DNA of 64,000 nucleotides, taken from NCBI GenBank assembly GCA_031769625.1, contig JAUIMM010000015.1:28674501-28738500 (forward strand). Reading direction: 5' to 3'. The notes beneath the pieces are model-generated. The model had not been told where the DNA came from, did no database searches, and saw only the letters and a list, made by a program, of their open reading frames with translations. The position numbers and the translations under genes are program-made. Of the stretch, positions 24,900 to 36,880 are shown piece by piece (within the stretch, counting starts at the first letter, position 1; the number at the start of each line of letters is the position of its first letter). This DNA comes from Taudactylus pleione (lineage: Eukaryota > Chordata > Amphibia > Anura > Myobatrachidae).

Positions 24900-25340
24900 G
24901 GGCCTGATTCAGAGCCACTCGCTAAAAGCGAGCGCTCGCTCTGAATCAGGGCGTCCCCTTTTTTTTTTTATAACCGGCCTCCTGGCCGCTCTCTAAGCTG
25001 TGCGTGACCATCGCGACCATCGGGCTTGCGACGAGAGCCTTGTGGTAGGGTCTCGTTCCCGCAAGCCCCGAGTGATGTCAGTAGGGCCGCCCTCAAACGG
25101 CAGGCGTTCCTTCGGGAACGCCACCGTTTGGCCAGCCACCCCCCCTCCCCACCTACAAAATGGGGCGAGCTGTCGATCAACATCGACAGCCACCCCATTT
25201 TGTTGTGAGCCCGGAGCAAGTGATTTCTCGCTCACTCCGGGGCTCGCGCACGCGCAGTGCGCACGCGGAGCATGCACACTGCCCGGCCATCGACCCACTT
25301 GCGAGCGCATAGCGCTTGCGAGCGTGTCTGAACCAGGCCC
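24900..25340. mobile_element. GC-rich MITE of the GGGCCTGATTCAG family
   Basis: GGGCCTGATTCAGAGC at left, GTCTGAACCAGGCCC at right, TGT on both flanks. Interior shares GATGTCAGT, GGCAGGCGTTC..GGGAACGCC and ATCAACATCGACAGC with 16088 and 29166. Confidence 0.85.
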
Positions 25341-25779
25341 TGTGTTCCAAACAATGATTGATAGACAGATACATAACAAGTAACACAGCCCCAAGTGTCA
25401 ATTATTACAATACTGTTGCAGATAAACTACTGTTCTTGCCCATTGTCCTGTCTTTTATTGAATATCAGAATATTTTGAAACATTTATAAATCCAGCATTG
25501 CCCATCTTTCTAATATCTAACATCAAACCAACATTATTGCAAATGATGCTGATGAGATTAAGGAACCATCCAGAGGAGCTCAATGGTTTCCGATTACTTT
25601 AGCACCTGGAGTTGTTTCCCTTTCTCTAAAGGAGCTTTAAGTGTAAACAAATATGTCAAAGTGAATGACCCATTAGTTGAAAAGATTCCCTGTGGACAAC
25701 AGCAATGGAGATTGGCACAATTTTTTGTATTGGGTTTTTCCTACCATTGTATTTTGAACACTGCAAATTTGTGAACTAT

Positions 25780-26480
25780 GGGCCTGAATCACAGTTGTAC
25801 ACTTTTACACAGCTGCTGCGAATTTGTACGTGAAGGCTGTGCAATAATATGGTAATGCTACAGGAGGCTCGAGGCTCTTGTGTAAATGGAGGGGAAGGGT
25901 TAGGGTTAGGGGTTAGGGTAACGTTCCTGCTAGGCTGTTTTAGCGGGCGCGGTGCCCTGCCCTACTTCTGGTGGGCAAAAAGCATCCTGCCCTCCTGCAA
26001 AAAATGCCCTGCCCTCACAGCCTGCGGGTGCCGTATTCACCCGCGAGTCGCAGTGTCCCACGGGGGGGGAATGTGCGGTGACCCAGTCACCGACGGCGAA
26101 TAGACGCCGGGCGCATGAGCCTGGCATCTATTCTCCCTGTCAGCAGCGCTTGGGGGCTGGCCGGCGCGTGTCTGTAAGTGCCGGGCATGCCCCAAGAGTG
26201 ACAAAAAGGGTGACGCGTCTTTTGAATGGCCATTCTCCCTTTTCGGGTGCATTCCCTAGCTCCGGCGCCCTGCCTGCCAGAGCTAGAGTGAGCACTATAT
26301 AGGGTTAGGTACTAGGTGGAAGGCTAGGGTTAGGCTGCGGGGGGGGGGGGGGGATAGGGTAGGCTACAAGGGGGAGGGTTAGGGTAAAGCTGCTAGTAAA
26401 GTGGGATACGGTTAGCAGTTAGGGTTAGGACTCTTACCTAATTGAGTCAAGATTCTGACCGCCGGCATCCTAACCCCCGG
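25780..26480. mobile_element. possible MITE remnant with telomere-like repeats
   Basis: Begins GGGCCTGAATCACAGTTG. The right end is not recognised. Interior has GC-rich palindromic sequence and three patches of TTAGGG-like repeats. Confidence 0.4.
25893..25922. repeat. short telomere-like (TTAGGG) patch
   Basis: AGGGTTAGGGTTAGGGGTTA within the 25780 region. Similar degenerate patches at about 26300-26335 and 26370-26430 with a run of about 17 G (26339-26354). Confidence 0.75.
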
Positions 26481-27340
26481 GATTCCGTACCGTGGCCATT
26501 TTCTGGTGTTCTGAGCAGCGCAGACACCCGAGGCGGGACCACGGCCAGGTAAGTTTAAAATAATATGGGTGCAGGGTGTGCTTGATACATCTCCCCCTTA
26601 AGTGGCTTAGCTACCCACTGGTTAGAGAAGGGTCAGGAAATCATGCAGTGCCCTGAATGAGGGCTAGCTGTTTTCAGCTTGCTGGCAGGATATCTTATTT
26701 TGCACCAAACACACTACAATGACTTTAGACTGTAACCTGTGCTAATTCACTATCACAATATCCATAAGAATGAAAGTGATGAGAAAGAGTGATAACTGTG
26801 AGTATCAACCTTTCTGACATAATCCTTCTCTAGCTTTTGCATGGATGGATTTGTTCATATGACCATTCAGGACATGTTAGTTTTCTGAAGGCTGAGCATC
26901 TGTGTGTAAGCATGTCTGTATGCTATATAAACAAAACAAAGGATTTGCATAAGGTGTACTGTGAACTGTTCCTCCCACAAAACGGAAAACCGCAGATCTC
27001 ACTGAGATCTCTACTGCAGGGAAAATAGAGACAAAACATTATCAGCCTTCCCCAAACAATGGTATTTCCTAAAGATAGGCATTTATGTGGGTAACGAATG
27101 AATGTGAGGGTGAAATAAAAACCACCATAAAGGGAAAATACCATATTAACAGGAATGTTCATTGTACAAGGTTGCAGACACAAAAGCTACATTTTATAGA
27201 ACTAATATATACAGTTAAATTGGACACTAGAATACACCGCAACACTATTTGTAAAAATATGCACCCTTAGCCTAACTGCAAAATAAACCCTGGATTGCTG
27301 AGCAGAATAAACCTTGGATGTTGGATGGAGCAATATATAT
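26481..27340. other. intron 1 stretch, nothing recognised
   Basis: Ordinary AT-rich sequence without clear repeat ends. Confidence 0.45.
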
Positions 27341-27560
27341 TAGAGATGTGCAGTTTGGTTCTCCAGAAAACCGAATACACCCAAATTTCGTGAATCCGGA
27401 CAAATTCGATTTGCAGTTCTAATCACCTGAGGAGATCCGGATAAGTTGTGGTGCTGATCTTCCAACAGTTCAGAAATCTGATTTAAAATCAGAGTTTCGG
27501 GTCTTGGATTGCAAAAATTACATGATTTCAGCTGTTTGTAAAAGCTGTTTTATAATTTAA
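27341..27560. mobile_element. fragment of a hAT-like element
   Basis: TAGAGATGTGCAGTTTGGTT with GAATCCGGA-rich sequence resembles the termini of the large hAT element (TAGGGGTGTGCA, TCCGAA). No right end seen. Confidence 0.35.
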
Positions 27561-28029
27561 ATATAAATACATTTTATATATATATATATATCACAGGCTC
27601 AAAAGAGAGATGAAGGGATTCCCCCTCCCCTCTCTGCTCTCACTGGCTGCCCGACAGTCTCTCTACTCTCCCAGCCAGTGCTGTTTGGATATACATAACT
27701 ATTTCCTGAGTCCTTTCAGCCCCTTAAGTCAGCACCACTCCCCCACGATTCCTCTCAACACCCAGAGATGAGAGAGAGTTACAATGGAGGAGGGGAATAG
27801 AAACAATAGAAGGCGGGGGAGGGGGGGTGAGAGATGGGGAGGAGGGGGACAGAGACAGATGGGAGTGAGTGGCAAAGATTAAAAAAAGACAGACTGGGGC
27901 AGGGGGGAAGAGAGAGACGGGATTGAGAGAGACAGATGGAAAAGTGTCAGAGATGGGCAGGTGAGGGAAGACAGAGGAAAAAAACAAACCTGTAAAAATG
28001 CTGGGCACAATAGCTAAATAACCCGGCTG

Positions 28030-28920
28030 TTACACGTCGCCAGTGCGTCTTGTTACCTTCCTCTGCTCTGGTTGCCTCTCCTTCCCTGGCTCGTCAACCA
28101 TTTGTTTTAAACCTGCTCTTAGACTATGTTCATGGCGTACAGGGACGAAACCTGATGTTGCCGGCAGACCAGGATGCCGGACGGTGGCAAGTGATACTGG
28201 ATGATGTGTCCTCCTCACCTGTGGGATTTAGTAATCATCTTACTTGTTTTCATTGGTCCTTCATGTTTTTTAAGCCTGCTGGTTCATTGCCGCCTTGCCA
28301 GCTATAGGGTATCCGTACTTGTGATTCCGGTTCCTGTCAGTGGAGTTCATGCTCATTTTGTGTCAGTGTTTCCAGTTTGCTTCGGCCTGCAAGGCTGCAA
28401 CTCAACTTGTTCCATCTCTGCTCACTAGCCGCACCTCAGCTGTCATAGCCGCACCTCGGCTTGCAAGGCCGCATCTCAGCTTGTACCATCTCGGCTCACT
28501 AGCCACACCTCAGCTATAATAGCCGAACCTCAGCCTGCAAGGCCACATATCAGCTTGTACCATCTCAGCTCACTAGCCGCACCTCGGCTGTCATAGCCGA
28601 ACCTCAGCCTGCAAGATTGCATCTCAGCTTGTACGATCTCAGCTCATCAGCTGCACCTCAGCTGTCATAGCTGCACTTTGGCCAGCAAGGCCACATCTCA
28701 ACATGTCTACACCTCGGCTCTCAAAGCCATATTTCTCCTGTCCATTACCAGTTGCATTTCTTTTTGCAGCCTTAGGATAACCATATAAGCCCCTACTATC
28801 CTGAGTATAAGATCAGGGGGCCGCCCAAGTACCGGTGGACGTATCGTGTCCGGAACAGCAGGTATTTGCTATTGGCAGAAGACCTCACCTGTAGTGGTTC
28901 TAGGGGTATTACATGGTGAT
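28030..28920. repeat. unclassified repeat-like block with a minisatellite
   Basis: GC-richer than its surroundings; no inverted ends found. It carries the 74-bp tandem repeat annotated separately. Could be part of an LTR or an uncharacterised element, with no coding evidence. Confidence 0.35.
28395..28735. repeat. 74-bp tandem repeat, about 4.5 units
   Basis: AGCCGCACCTCAGCTGTCAT recurs, with variants, about every 74 bp (28424, 28498, 28571, 28645). Each unit itself consists of three related GCCNNACCTCRGC blocks. Confidence 0.85.
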
Positions 28921-29046
28921 TCCTAAGTGACCATAACACCAGCAACTGACAGGTTAAAAATACTAGTATGTACTAATACACCATCAATGATCATCAAGGA
29001 TTTATTTTGCCCAGCGACTCAGGTAAAGTTAGACAAAGCAGATTTA

Positions 29047-29764
29047 GGGGGAGATTCAATTAGATGCGGTAATTTACCACAGTGGGCTATTCAATTAGCC
29101 CCAACGGGGATTTCTTGTTAGGCCAGCCAGTTAACGCATGAATCTGTGAACTTTTCACGGATTCAGGGCCTGATTCAGAGCCGGACGCTCTGACAGAGCG
29201 CTCGCTCTGAAACAGGGCCATCCTTCTGTTTTTTTAGAGCGGCCTCCTGGCCGTTCGCATAGCTGTGGGTGACCATCGGGCTTGCGACGAGACCCTTGTG
29301 GTAGGGTCTCGTTGCTGCAAGCCCTAGAGTGCTTTCGGCTCTAACAGAGCCGAAAGCACTCCCACTGACATCACTTGTGATGTCAGTCGGGCCGGCCCCA
29401 GATGGTAGGCGTTCCCATGGGAACGCCTCCATCTGGGCAGCCACTCCCCTGGCCCGCCCACCAAAGGGGGCATGCTGTCACTCAACATCGACAGCACGCC
29501 CCCTTTGGTACAAGACCCGGAGCGACGGCTTGCCCGTCGTTATCCGGGTCTCGTGCATGCGCACGACGGAGCCGGCTCCGTCGTGCGCATGTGCACTGGG
29601 CCACCATCGACCCGCTTGCGAACGCATAGTGCTCACGAGCGGGTCTGAATCAGGCCCACAGTGTGTTAACGTCTGATAACTAGTGTTAACGCATGTTAAC
29701 ACGTTAATTTAATGGGCATTAACACAGGTATCGGGGGGAAAAGTGAGCCTAATTGAATCGCCTT
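29047..29764. mobile_element. TTCAAT-type MITE interrupted by a nested MITE
   Basis: GGGGGAGATTCAATTAG at left, CTAATTGAATCGCCTTGG at right. Its middle is split by 29166-29657. Parts such as GTTAACGC and its complement lie on both sides of the insert. Confidence 0.7.
29166..29657. mobile_element. GC-rich MITE of the GGGCCTGATTCAG family, nested
   Basis: GGGCCTGATTCAGAGCC at left, GGGTCTGAATCAGGCCC at right. Hairpins: GGCGTTCCCATGGGAACGCC, TGCTGTC..GACAGCA, and GCGCACGACGGAGCC with GGCTCCGTCGTGCGC. Confidence 0.85.
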
Positions 29765-30567
29765 GGGTGATAAAGCCCGAGGCTACCTTCCTTTTTCACT
29801 CCTGATAAGGCCAACACAGTAATGGGTGATTACCACCTTTTCATTTTCAGATTGATATCAAGATCTTAATGTTCAAATAGAGGTACAGAGACCTTAATTT
29901 AATTACTCATCCATCCTGAAGATCAGCTTTTATTTATTGCTTACCACATATGTATACAGGAGACAGATACACTGGGGTCTATTCATCAAGAGTGACGATG
30001 TTGCCCAAAATATTATTTATCGGACAACATCGTCATGTGTTTTTATCAATTATGATAATTTATTGCTGCTATTCAGCAATATTTTGAGCAGGGACAGCGG
30101 TTGCGGTAACACACTGTCCCTGCAATGTCACAGAAGGGATTGTTTTCAGGATTAAGAAAACAATCCCATCTGTTTGTTCCTCTGTGCATGCTCAGTCATG
30201 CGCACGGGAACAGTCTCTGTCCCTGCTTGCGGTGACCGCAGAAGGGGTAAGTACCCGCAGAAGGGGTAAGTACTTCTCCAGCCTGCCTAAATTGATTGAC
30301 ATGTGTATACAGGCTTTATATTAGCCTGTTTACATGTGTATATATATGTGCTTTTATATTTAACATTTATATATAAAGTTAAAAATAATCGAACATAAAT
30401 ATACATGTATACAGGCTAGTATAAAGCCTGTATACAGATGTCAATCAATTTTGGCAGGTTTAACAGGCTCTAATTGGACTTACCTGCCGCCGATCACCGG
30501 GAAGCAGGCATGGAGATTGGACGGGCTTACAATATGCTGCAGGGACTTATGGTAGAATATCCCTCTG

Positions 30568-31472
30568 CAGAGCCGCAACTAGGGGGGGCTGGAGGTGCAC
30601 GTGCACCGGGTGCGCCGTTGCACCCACCGCCAGTGTCCTCCAGCTGCCTGTGACATCAGGATACGGAGGACCAATGCTCCTACTATAGCAATACATGCGG
30701 GGAGCGGTGTGTGCGCTGCCTGGGTGAAGGTGACAGACGGGTGTGTGTACGCCGGGGGTGTAACGGTGACTGAGGCGTGGGTGTGTTCTCGGGTGTCTTA
30801 TGGGATGTGGCGGCCGGCACTCCGGGGATGTGATTAGTACAGGAACCGGCCTCAGTAGTTGGTGCCGCTTCCTGCTTATTGCTGCCCCCAGCCACACTGT
30901 ATGGGCGCTGGGTATGCGTGCGGCTCCGTGAGCCTGTGCTGGACAGCTATATAGAAGCGCTGCTGCTGGCATGTTCCCGCGGTGAGTGCTATGGCTCGGG
31001 ATTGCATGAAGAGCCGCTTCCAGGAGGTGCTGGAGCAGTTCGGAGGTCCACAGCGGGTCCTGCTGGTCGGGGAACTGTGAGATCGGGCGGAGAGCCGGAC
31101 GTTGCTGGAGGGATTCCTGCGTGAGTTCTTCCCCTCGGAGCTGGCGGCCTCATTGTAGAAATAAGTAATTGCTATGCTGTATTATTATATGTGACTTCTG
31201 CATTGTGGACATTACTATATGGGCACTACTACAAGGACATTGCTATGAGGGCATTACCATATGGGCACTACTATAGGTTCATTACTATAGGGGCACTACT
31301 ACAGGGGCATTACTATAGGGGCACTACTCCAGGGGCATTACTATATGGGTATTACCTCAGGGGGCATTACTATAGGGGCACTGCTGCAGGGGGCATTACT
31401 ATGGGGGAATAACCAGGGGGGCACCAAATTAATGTCTTGCCCCAGGTGACAAAAATCCTAGTTTTGGCCCTG
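30568..31472. mobile_element. hAT-like element nested in a MITE
   Basis: Starts CAGAGCCGCAACTAGG and ends TTTTGGCCCTG. The direct repeat CCCTCTG flanks it (30561-30567 and 31473-31479). The interior is GC-rich on the left and carries a degenerate tandem repeat on the right. No transposase frame recognised. Confidence 0.8.
31195..31425. repeat. degenerate minisatellite, about 14/28-bp period
   Basis: Repeats of GGGGCATTACTATAG and GGGCACTACTACA alternate about 14 times inside the element at 30568. Confidence 0.85.
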
Positions 31473-31790
31473 CCCTCTGTCCCTGCAGTTTTCGGGATAT
31501 TTAAGTATTTTCTTCATATAACGCCATTCTGAAATGGAGTTATATAAAGGAAATATTTTAGTAGTGATTTAACACTTTTTGCTTTGCTGAATAGCAAAAA
31601 GCGTTAAAGCACTGTACAGCTCAATGGCTGCACCCTACAGTGCAGTACTCTGCGAATTAGGAAAATATGGAGAAGATAATTATGGTATCTTCTCCATATA
31701 CACATTGCTGAATAGGGCAAAAGCTTAAATAATGCGGAAATGAGTGCTTCCGCATTTTTTACGTCAATTATGTCATGCTGAATAGACCCC

Positions 31791-32317
31791 ACTGTATATA
31801 TTACTGTGCACACTCATGTAAACAAGGACATGATCTTTGATTGCTTCATATTCTTGTTTGCAAACAGATGCATCAGGGAGTAAGGATTGCAGGTCACTTA
31901 CACAATATGAAATGTGCCAATTATTTTGGGATGTTCTATGTTCTGTTTATTTTAACTAAGGTCACATGTTATATGAGAATATGAATATTACCAGTCACAC
32001 AGACCATAAGAAAGGTGCAATATAAAATCACAACTGTTTCTGATTTGTGGACATCAATAGGGACAGACAATGGACATCTCTGGGCAGATTAGGGCAGAGT
32101 TTTGGTGGATTTAGCTAAAGTTTGGTTAGATCAGGGGAAGGAATCATTTTGTCCCAAATTTGCAAGTCTAAATTATGGAAGATTATCCAAAATGACAAAT
32201 CCACAAATACTCTTTTGTGATTCCTCATACTTATTTTTGCAGAAGTGAACCCAATTATATGCATACTTTCAAGAGGATCCTTCCAGAAGATCTTGGGAGC
32301 AGGGAAGGTGCGTGGCG
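31791..32317. other. intron 1 stretch, nothing recognised
   Basis: Short unique-looking spacer between two transposons; the hAT-like element at 32326 follows. Confidence 0.45.
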
Positions 32318-32325
32318 CCAGAAAC

Positions 32326-32643
32326 TAGGGATGACCATCAACCATTGATGGTTAACAACCACCAATGGTCAATGGTGTTGCCATTGATGGTGGCGATGCA
32401 ATGATTCTCCACCATCGATGGCACAGAGCCCTGCAATGTTTTCTTCTTTCTCCCTGGTGCTGGGACACGGAGCCTAGCTCAGCCCCCGACATAACCGACA
32501 TAACCCCGCCCCCCAAATATGATTGGCCCAGTGAGTAATAAAGCAGGTGGGTTTCCATCAATGGTTTCATACCATCGAGGTTAACCACCAGTGGTGTCAC
32601 CGATGGTAACCATTGATGGTTAACCCACAGATGGCCATCCCTA
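32326..32643. mobile_element. hAT-like MITE rich in CCATTGATGG hairpins
   Basis: Starts TAGGGATGACCATCAACCAT and ends GATGGCCATCCCTA. Flanks CCAGAAAC (32318-32325) and CCAGGAAC (32644-32651) match at 7 of 8. Repeated ACCATTGATGGT-type palindromes occur throughout. Confidence 0.85.
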
Positions 32644-33066
32644 CCAGGAACCACATAACTGGGAAGCAGGTCGAAGGGTAATAATAACTGGTTTAGCCAT
32701 AAATCACATCCATGTACCTCCTACTTCACTGGAGAAGTGGGCAGCATCCAGGAGGCACATTCATTCTCCTAGAGTGCAGATCACATCACTGAAATGTTGG
32801 GAACATTCCAGGAGAGTAGTATGTAAGTATGATTGTGCAATGTGCATGCATCAGCGAGGATGCAATCCAAAATGGAAGTATTTCTGGGAGTGCAAAAGTG
32901 TTCCCTTTACAATAGGAGGAGATGAGTGGATCGGAGCATCCCTTGCTATGTACTGATTGGCAGAATCAAGGATTCTACATTTATTTTGTTTTTTTTAGGA
33001 TGGGATTATTAAATGAGCTGACAGAGATGGAGAAGATGCATTTTGTGAGGTCTAACTAATATTTAT

Positions 33067-33074
33067 ATTCGAAC
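33067..33074. repeat. left target-site duplication of the large hAT element
   Basis: ATTCGAAC, identical to 39703-39710. The 8-bp length is diagnostic of hAT. Confidence 0.93.
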
Positions 33075-33600
33075 TAGGGGTGTGCACCGGCCACTTTTCG
33101 TGTTTTGTGTTTTGGTTTTGGATCTGGATCTTTCTTCGTGTTTTGGATCTGGATTGGTTTTGCCAAAACCACCCTTCCGTGTTTTGGGTTCTGGGTTTTG
33201 TGTTTTGGATCTGTATTTTTTTTTAAAAAAGCATAAAAACAGCTAAAATCACAGAATTTGTTGGTTTCTCTGCTCCTATGCTATTATTAACCTCAATAAC
33301 CTTAATTTCCACTCATTTCCAGTCTATTCTGAACACCTCACACCTCACAATAGTGTTTTCATGTCCAAAAGGTTGCACCGAGGTAGCTGGATGACTATGC
33401 TAAGCGACACGAGTGGGCGGCACAAACACGTGACCCATCTAGGAGTGACACTGCAGTGGCAGACAGGATGGCAGTTAGAAAAACTAGGCCCCAAACTGTA
33501 CATAATGCAAAGAAAAAAAAGAAGTGCAAGATGGAATTGTCCTTGGGCCCTCCCACCCACCCTTATGTTGTATAAACAGGACATGCACACTTTAACAAAT

Positions 33601-33650
33601 CAATCATTTCAGCGCCAGGGTCTGCCACACAACTGTGGCTGAAATGATTG
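33601..33650. repeat. inverted repeat (hairpin) in the hAT 3' region
   Basis: CAATCATTTCAGC at 33601-33613 is matched by its perfect complement GCTGAAATGATTG at 33638-33650, with a 24-base loop that holds a second small palindrome (CCACACAACTGTGG). Confidence 0.8.
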
Positions 33651-33709
33651 GTTCGTTTGGGCCCCCACAAAACAAGCTGGCAATTAATGTGTCCCTGCAC
33701 AAACTGGCT

Positions 33710-33805
33710 TTACGGAGGCAAGATGTCATCCTCATCCTCCTCATCCACCGATTCCTCACCCTCTTCAGTGTGTACATCCTCATCCTCACAGAGTATTAAT
33801 TCGTC
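33710..33805 (-). pseudogene. acidic C-terminal tail remnant of the hAT transposase
   Basis: In one minus-strand frame this stretch reads as a run of Glu and Asp (DELILCEDEDVHTEEGEE, then VDEEDEDDILPP) ending at a TAA. It lies about 65 bases after the stop of the dimerisation fragment and in a different frame. It looks like coding sequence separated from the main frame by small indels. The strong acidic bias could also come from GAT/GAG-rich low complexity. Confidence 0.45.
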
Positions 33806-33869
33806 CCTGCTGGAACCACAGGTCCCTCTGTACGTTCTGGAGGTTGGTCTCCCTGGAAGAGTTGATAAT

Positions 33870-34100
33870 TCATTTTATGAACATCATCTTCTCCACATTT
33901 TGTGGAAGCAACCTCCTACGCCTTTCGCTGACAAGGTTCCCGGCTGCACTAAACACTCTTTCGGAGTACACACTGGAGGGGGGGCAACTCAGGTAAAATA
34001 GAGCCAGTTTGTACAGGGACCTCCAAATTGCTTCTTTTTCCTGCCAGTACAGGTACGGACTGTCTGACATGCCTACTTGGATGCTGTCACCGATGTAATC
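33870..34100 (-). pseudogene. hAT transposase, C-terminal dimerisation domain fragment
   Basis: The minus strand encodes the hAT C-terminal family signature: an LYWQEKEAIWRSLYKLALFY-like helix, then the conserved CPPSSVYSERVFSAAG core, then SERRRRLLPQNVEKMMF and a stop. In the intact family this follows the insertion domain and the last catalytic acidic residue. Here the coding sequence continues upstream straight into array units (CVCLLK), so the catalytic part is gone. Downstream, the other frames carry more protein-like sequence, which suggests a frameshift near the stop. Confidence 0.85.
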
Positions 34101-36880
34101 CTTTAACAGACAGACGCACGCTTGTCGCTGCTGCTTTGAGGATTCAAGTGCGGCTACAGCCCACACAATTCACAAAGACAGAAAAAAAAAAAGAATATTT
34201 TAATTGTTTGTGTAGAACACTTTGAGGTGTCACCACCCTTTAACAGACAGACGCACGCTTGTCGCTGCTGCTTTAAGGATGCAGGTGCGGCTACAGCCCA
34301 CACATTTCACAAAGACCGAAAAAAAAAAGAACAATATTTTAATTGTTTGTGTAGAACACTTTGAGGTGTCATCACCCTTTAACAGACAGACGCACGCTTG
34401 TCGCTGCTGCTTTAAGGATGCAGGTGCGGCTACAGCCCACACAATTCACATAGACAGAAAAAAAAAGAACAATATTTTAATTGTTTCTGTAGCACACTTT
34501 GAGGGTGTCACCACCCTTTAACAGACAGACGCACGCTTGTCGCTGCTGCTTTGAGGATGCAAGTGTGGCTACATCGCACACAAGTCACAAACACATTAAA
34601 AAAATAGTTTTTTATTTTTTGGAACACTTTGAGAGTTACACCACCCTTTAACAGACAGACGCACGCTTGTCGCTGCTGCTTTAAGGATGCAGGTGCGGCT
34701 ACAGCCCACACAATTCACAAAGACAGAAAAAAGAACAATATTTTAATTGTTTGTGTAGCACACTTTGAGGGTGTCACCACCCTTTAACAGACAGACGCAC
34801 GCTTGTCGCTGCTGCTTTAAGGATGCAGGTGTGGCTACAGCACACACATTTCACAAAGACCAAAAAAAAAAGAACAATATTTTAATTGTTTGTGTAGCAC
34901 ACTTTGAGGGTGTCACCACCCTTTAACAGACAGACGCACGCTTGTCGCTGCTGCTTTGAGGATGCAAGTGTGGCTACATCGCACACAAGTCACAAACACA
35001 TTAAAAAAATAGTTTTGTATTTTTTGGAACACTTTGAGAGTTACACCACCCTTTAACAGACAGACGCACGCTTGTCGCTGCTGCTTTAAGGATGCAGGTG
35101 CGGCTACAGCCCACACATTTCACAAAGACCGAAAAAAAAAGAACAATATTTTAATTGTTTGTGTAGAACACTTTGAGGGTGTCACCACCCTTTAACAGAC
35201 AGACGCACGCTTGTCGCTGCTGCTTTAAGGATGCAGGTGCGGCTACAGCCCACACATTTCACAAAGACCAAAAAAAAAAGAACAATATTTTAATTGTTTG
35301 TGTAGCATACTTTGAGGGTGTCACCACCCTTTAACAGACAGACGCACGCTTGTCGCTGCTGCTTTAAGGATGCAGGTGCGGCTACAGCCCACACAATTCA
35401 CAAAGACAGAAAAAAGAACAATATTTTAATTGTTTGTGTAGCACACTTTGAGGGTGTCACCACCCTTTAACAGACAGACGCACGCTTGTCGCTGCTGCTT
35501 TAAGGATGCAGGTGCGGCTACAGCCCACACAATTCACAAAGACAGAAAAAAGAACAATATTTTAATTGTTTGTGTAGCACACTTTGAGGGTGTCACCACC
35601 CTTTAACAGACAGACGCACGCTTGTCGCTGCTGCTTTAAGGATGCAGGTGTGGCTACAGCCCACACATTTCACAAAGACCAAAAAAAAAAGAACAATATT
35701 TTAATTGTTTGTGTAGCACACTTTGAGGGTGTCACCACCCTTTAACAGACAGACGCACGCTTGTCGATGCTGCTTTGAGGATGCAAGTGTGGCTACATCG
35801 CACACAAGTCACAAACACATTAAAAAAATAGTTTTTTATTTTTTGGAACACTTTGAGAGTTACACCACCCTTTAACAGACAGACGCACGCTTGTCGCTGC
35901 TGCTTTAAGGATGCAGGTGCGGCTACAGCCCACACATTTCACAAAGACCGAAAAAAAAAGAACAATATTTTAATTGTTTGTGTAGAACACTTTGAGGGTG
36001 TCACCACCCTTTAACAGACAGACGCACGCTTGTCGCTGCTGCTTTAAGGATGCAGGTGCGGCTACAGCCCACACATTTCACAAAGACCAAAAAAAAAAGA
36101 ACAATATTTTAATTGTTTGTGTAGCACACTTTGAGGGTGTCACCACCCTTTAACAGACAGACGCACGCTTGTCGCTGCTGCTTTAAGGATGCAGGTGCGG
36201 CTACAGCCCACACAATTCACAAAGACAGAAAAAAGAACAATATTTTAATTGTTTGTGAAACACACTTTGAGGGTGTCACCACCCTTTAACAGACAGACGC
36301 ACGCTTGTCGCTGCTGCTTTAAGGATGCAGGTGCGGCTACAGCCCACACAATTCACAAAGACAGAAAAAAGAACAATATTTTAATTGTTTGTGTAGCACA
36401 CTTTGAGGGTGTCACCACCCTTTAACAGACAGACGCACGCTTGTCGCTGCTGCTTTAAGGATGCAGGTGCGGCTACAGCCCACACAATTCACAAAGACAG
36501 AAAAAAGAACAATATTTTAATTGTTTGTGTAGCACACTTTGAGGGTGTCACCACCCTTTAACAGACAGACGCACGCTTGTCGCTGCTGCTTTAAGGATGC
36601 AGGTGCGGCTACAGCCCACACAATTCACAAAGACAGAAAAAAGAACAATATTTTAATTGTTTGTGTAGCACACTTTGAGGGTGTCACCACCCTTTAACAG
36701 ACAGACGCACGCTTGTCGCTGCTGCTTTAAGGATGCAGGTGCGGCTACAGCCCACACAATTCACAAAGACAGAAAAAAAAGAACAATATTTTAATTGTTT
36801 GTGTAGCACACTTTGAGGGTGTCACCACCCTTTAACAGACAGACGCACGCTTGTCGCTGCTGCTTTGAGGATGCAGGTGG
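34101..36880. repeat. tandem array A in the hAT element: 21 units of about 131-140 bp
   Basis: The motif ACAGACAGACGCACGCTTGT recurs 21 times. Each unit has a CGCTGCTGCTTTRAGGATGC core, a CACACAATTCACAAAGACAG-like stretch, an A-run of variable length and ATTTTAATTGTTTGTGTAG. One variant unit (GGCTACATCGCACACAAGTC, followed by an AT-rich block) occurs in the units starting near 34510, 34915 and 35735. Its spacings correspond to 3 and 6 units, so multi-unit blocks were duplicated. The array sits where the catalytic core of the transposase should be. Confidence 0.95.

Larger units (their letters stand above)
29974..31790. mobile_element. MITE with GGGGTCTATTCA ends, split by a hAT insertion
   Basis: GGGGTCTATTCATCAAG at left, CTGAATAGACCCC at right, ACT on both flanks. 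The hAT-like element 30568-31472 sits inside. Without it the host is about 900 bp. Confidence 0.8.

Noticed and set aside
25893..26440. Interstitial telomere marking a chromosome fusion
   Set aside because: TTAGGG words are few, degenerate and embedded in repeat sequence. A fusion site would show a longer uniform array.
30547..31124. CpG-rich block as a possible gene promoter
   Set aside because: It is the GC-rich left part of a hAT-like element with flanking CCCTCTG repeats. No exon follows on either strand.
34230..35935. Near-identical minus-strand ORFs starting MWAVAAPASLKQQRQAC
   Set aside because: Products of array A units, each starting from a non-ATG codon. Not genes, although they preserve a few codons of transposase origin.
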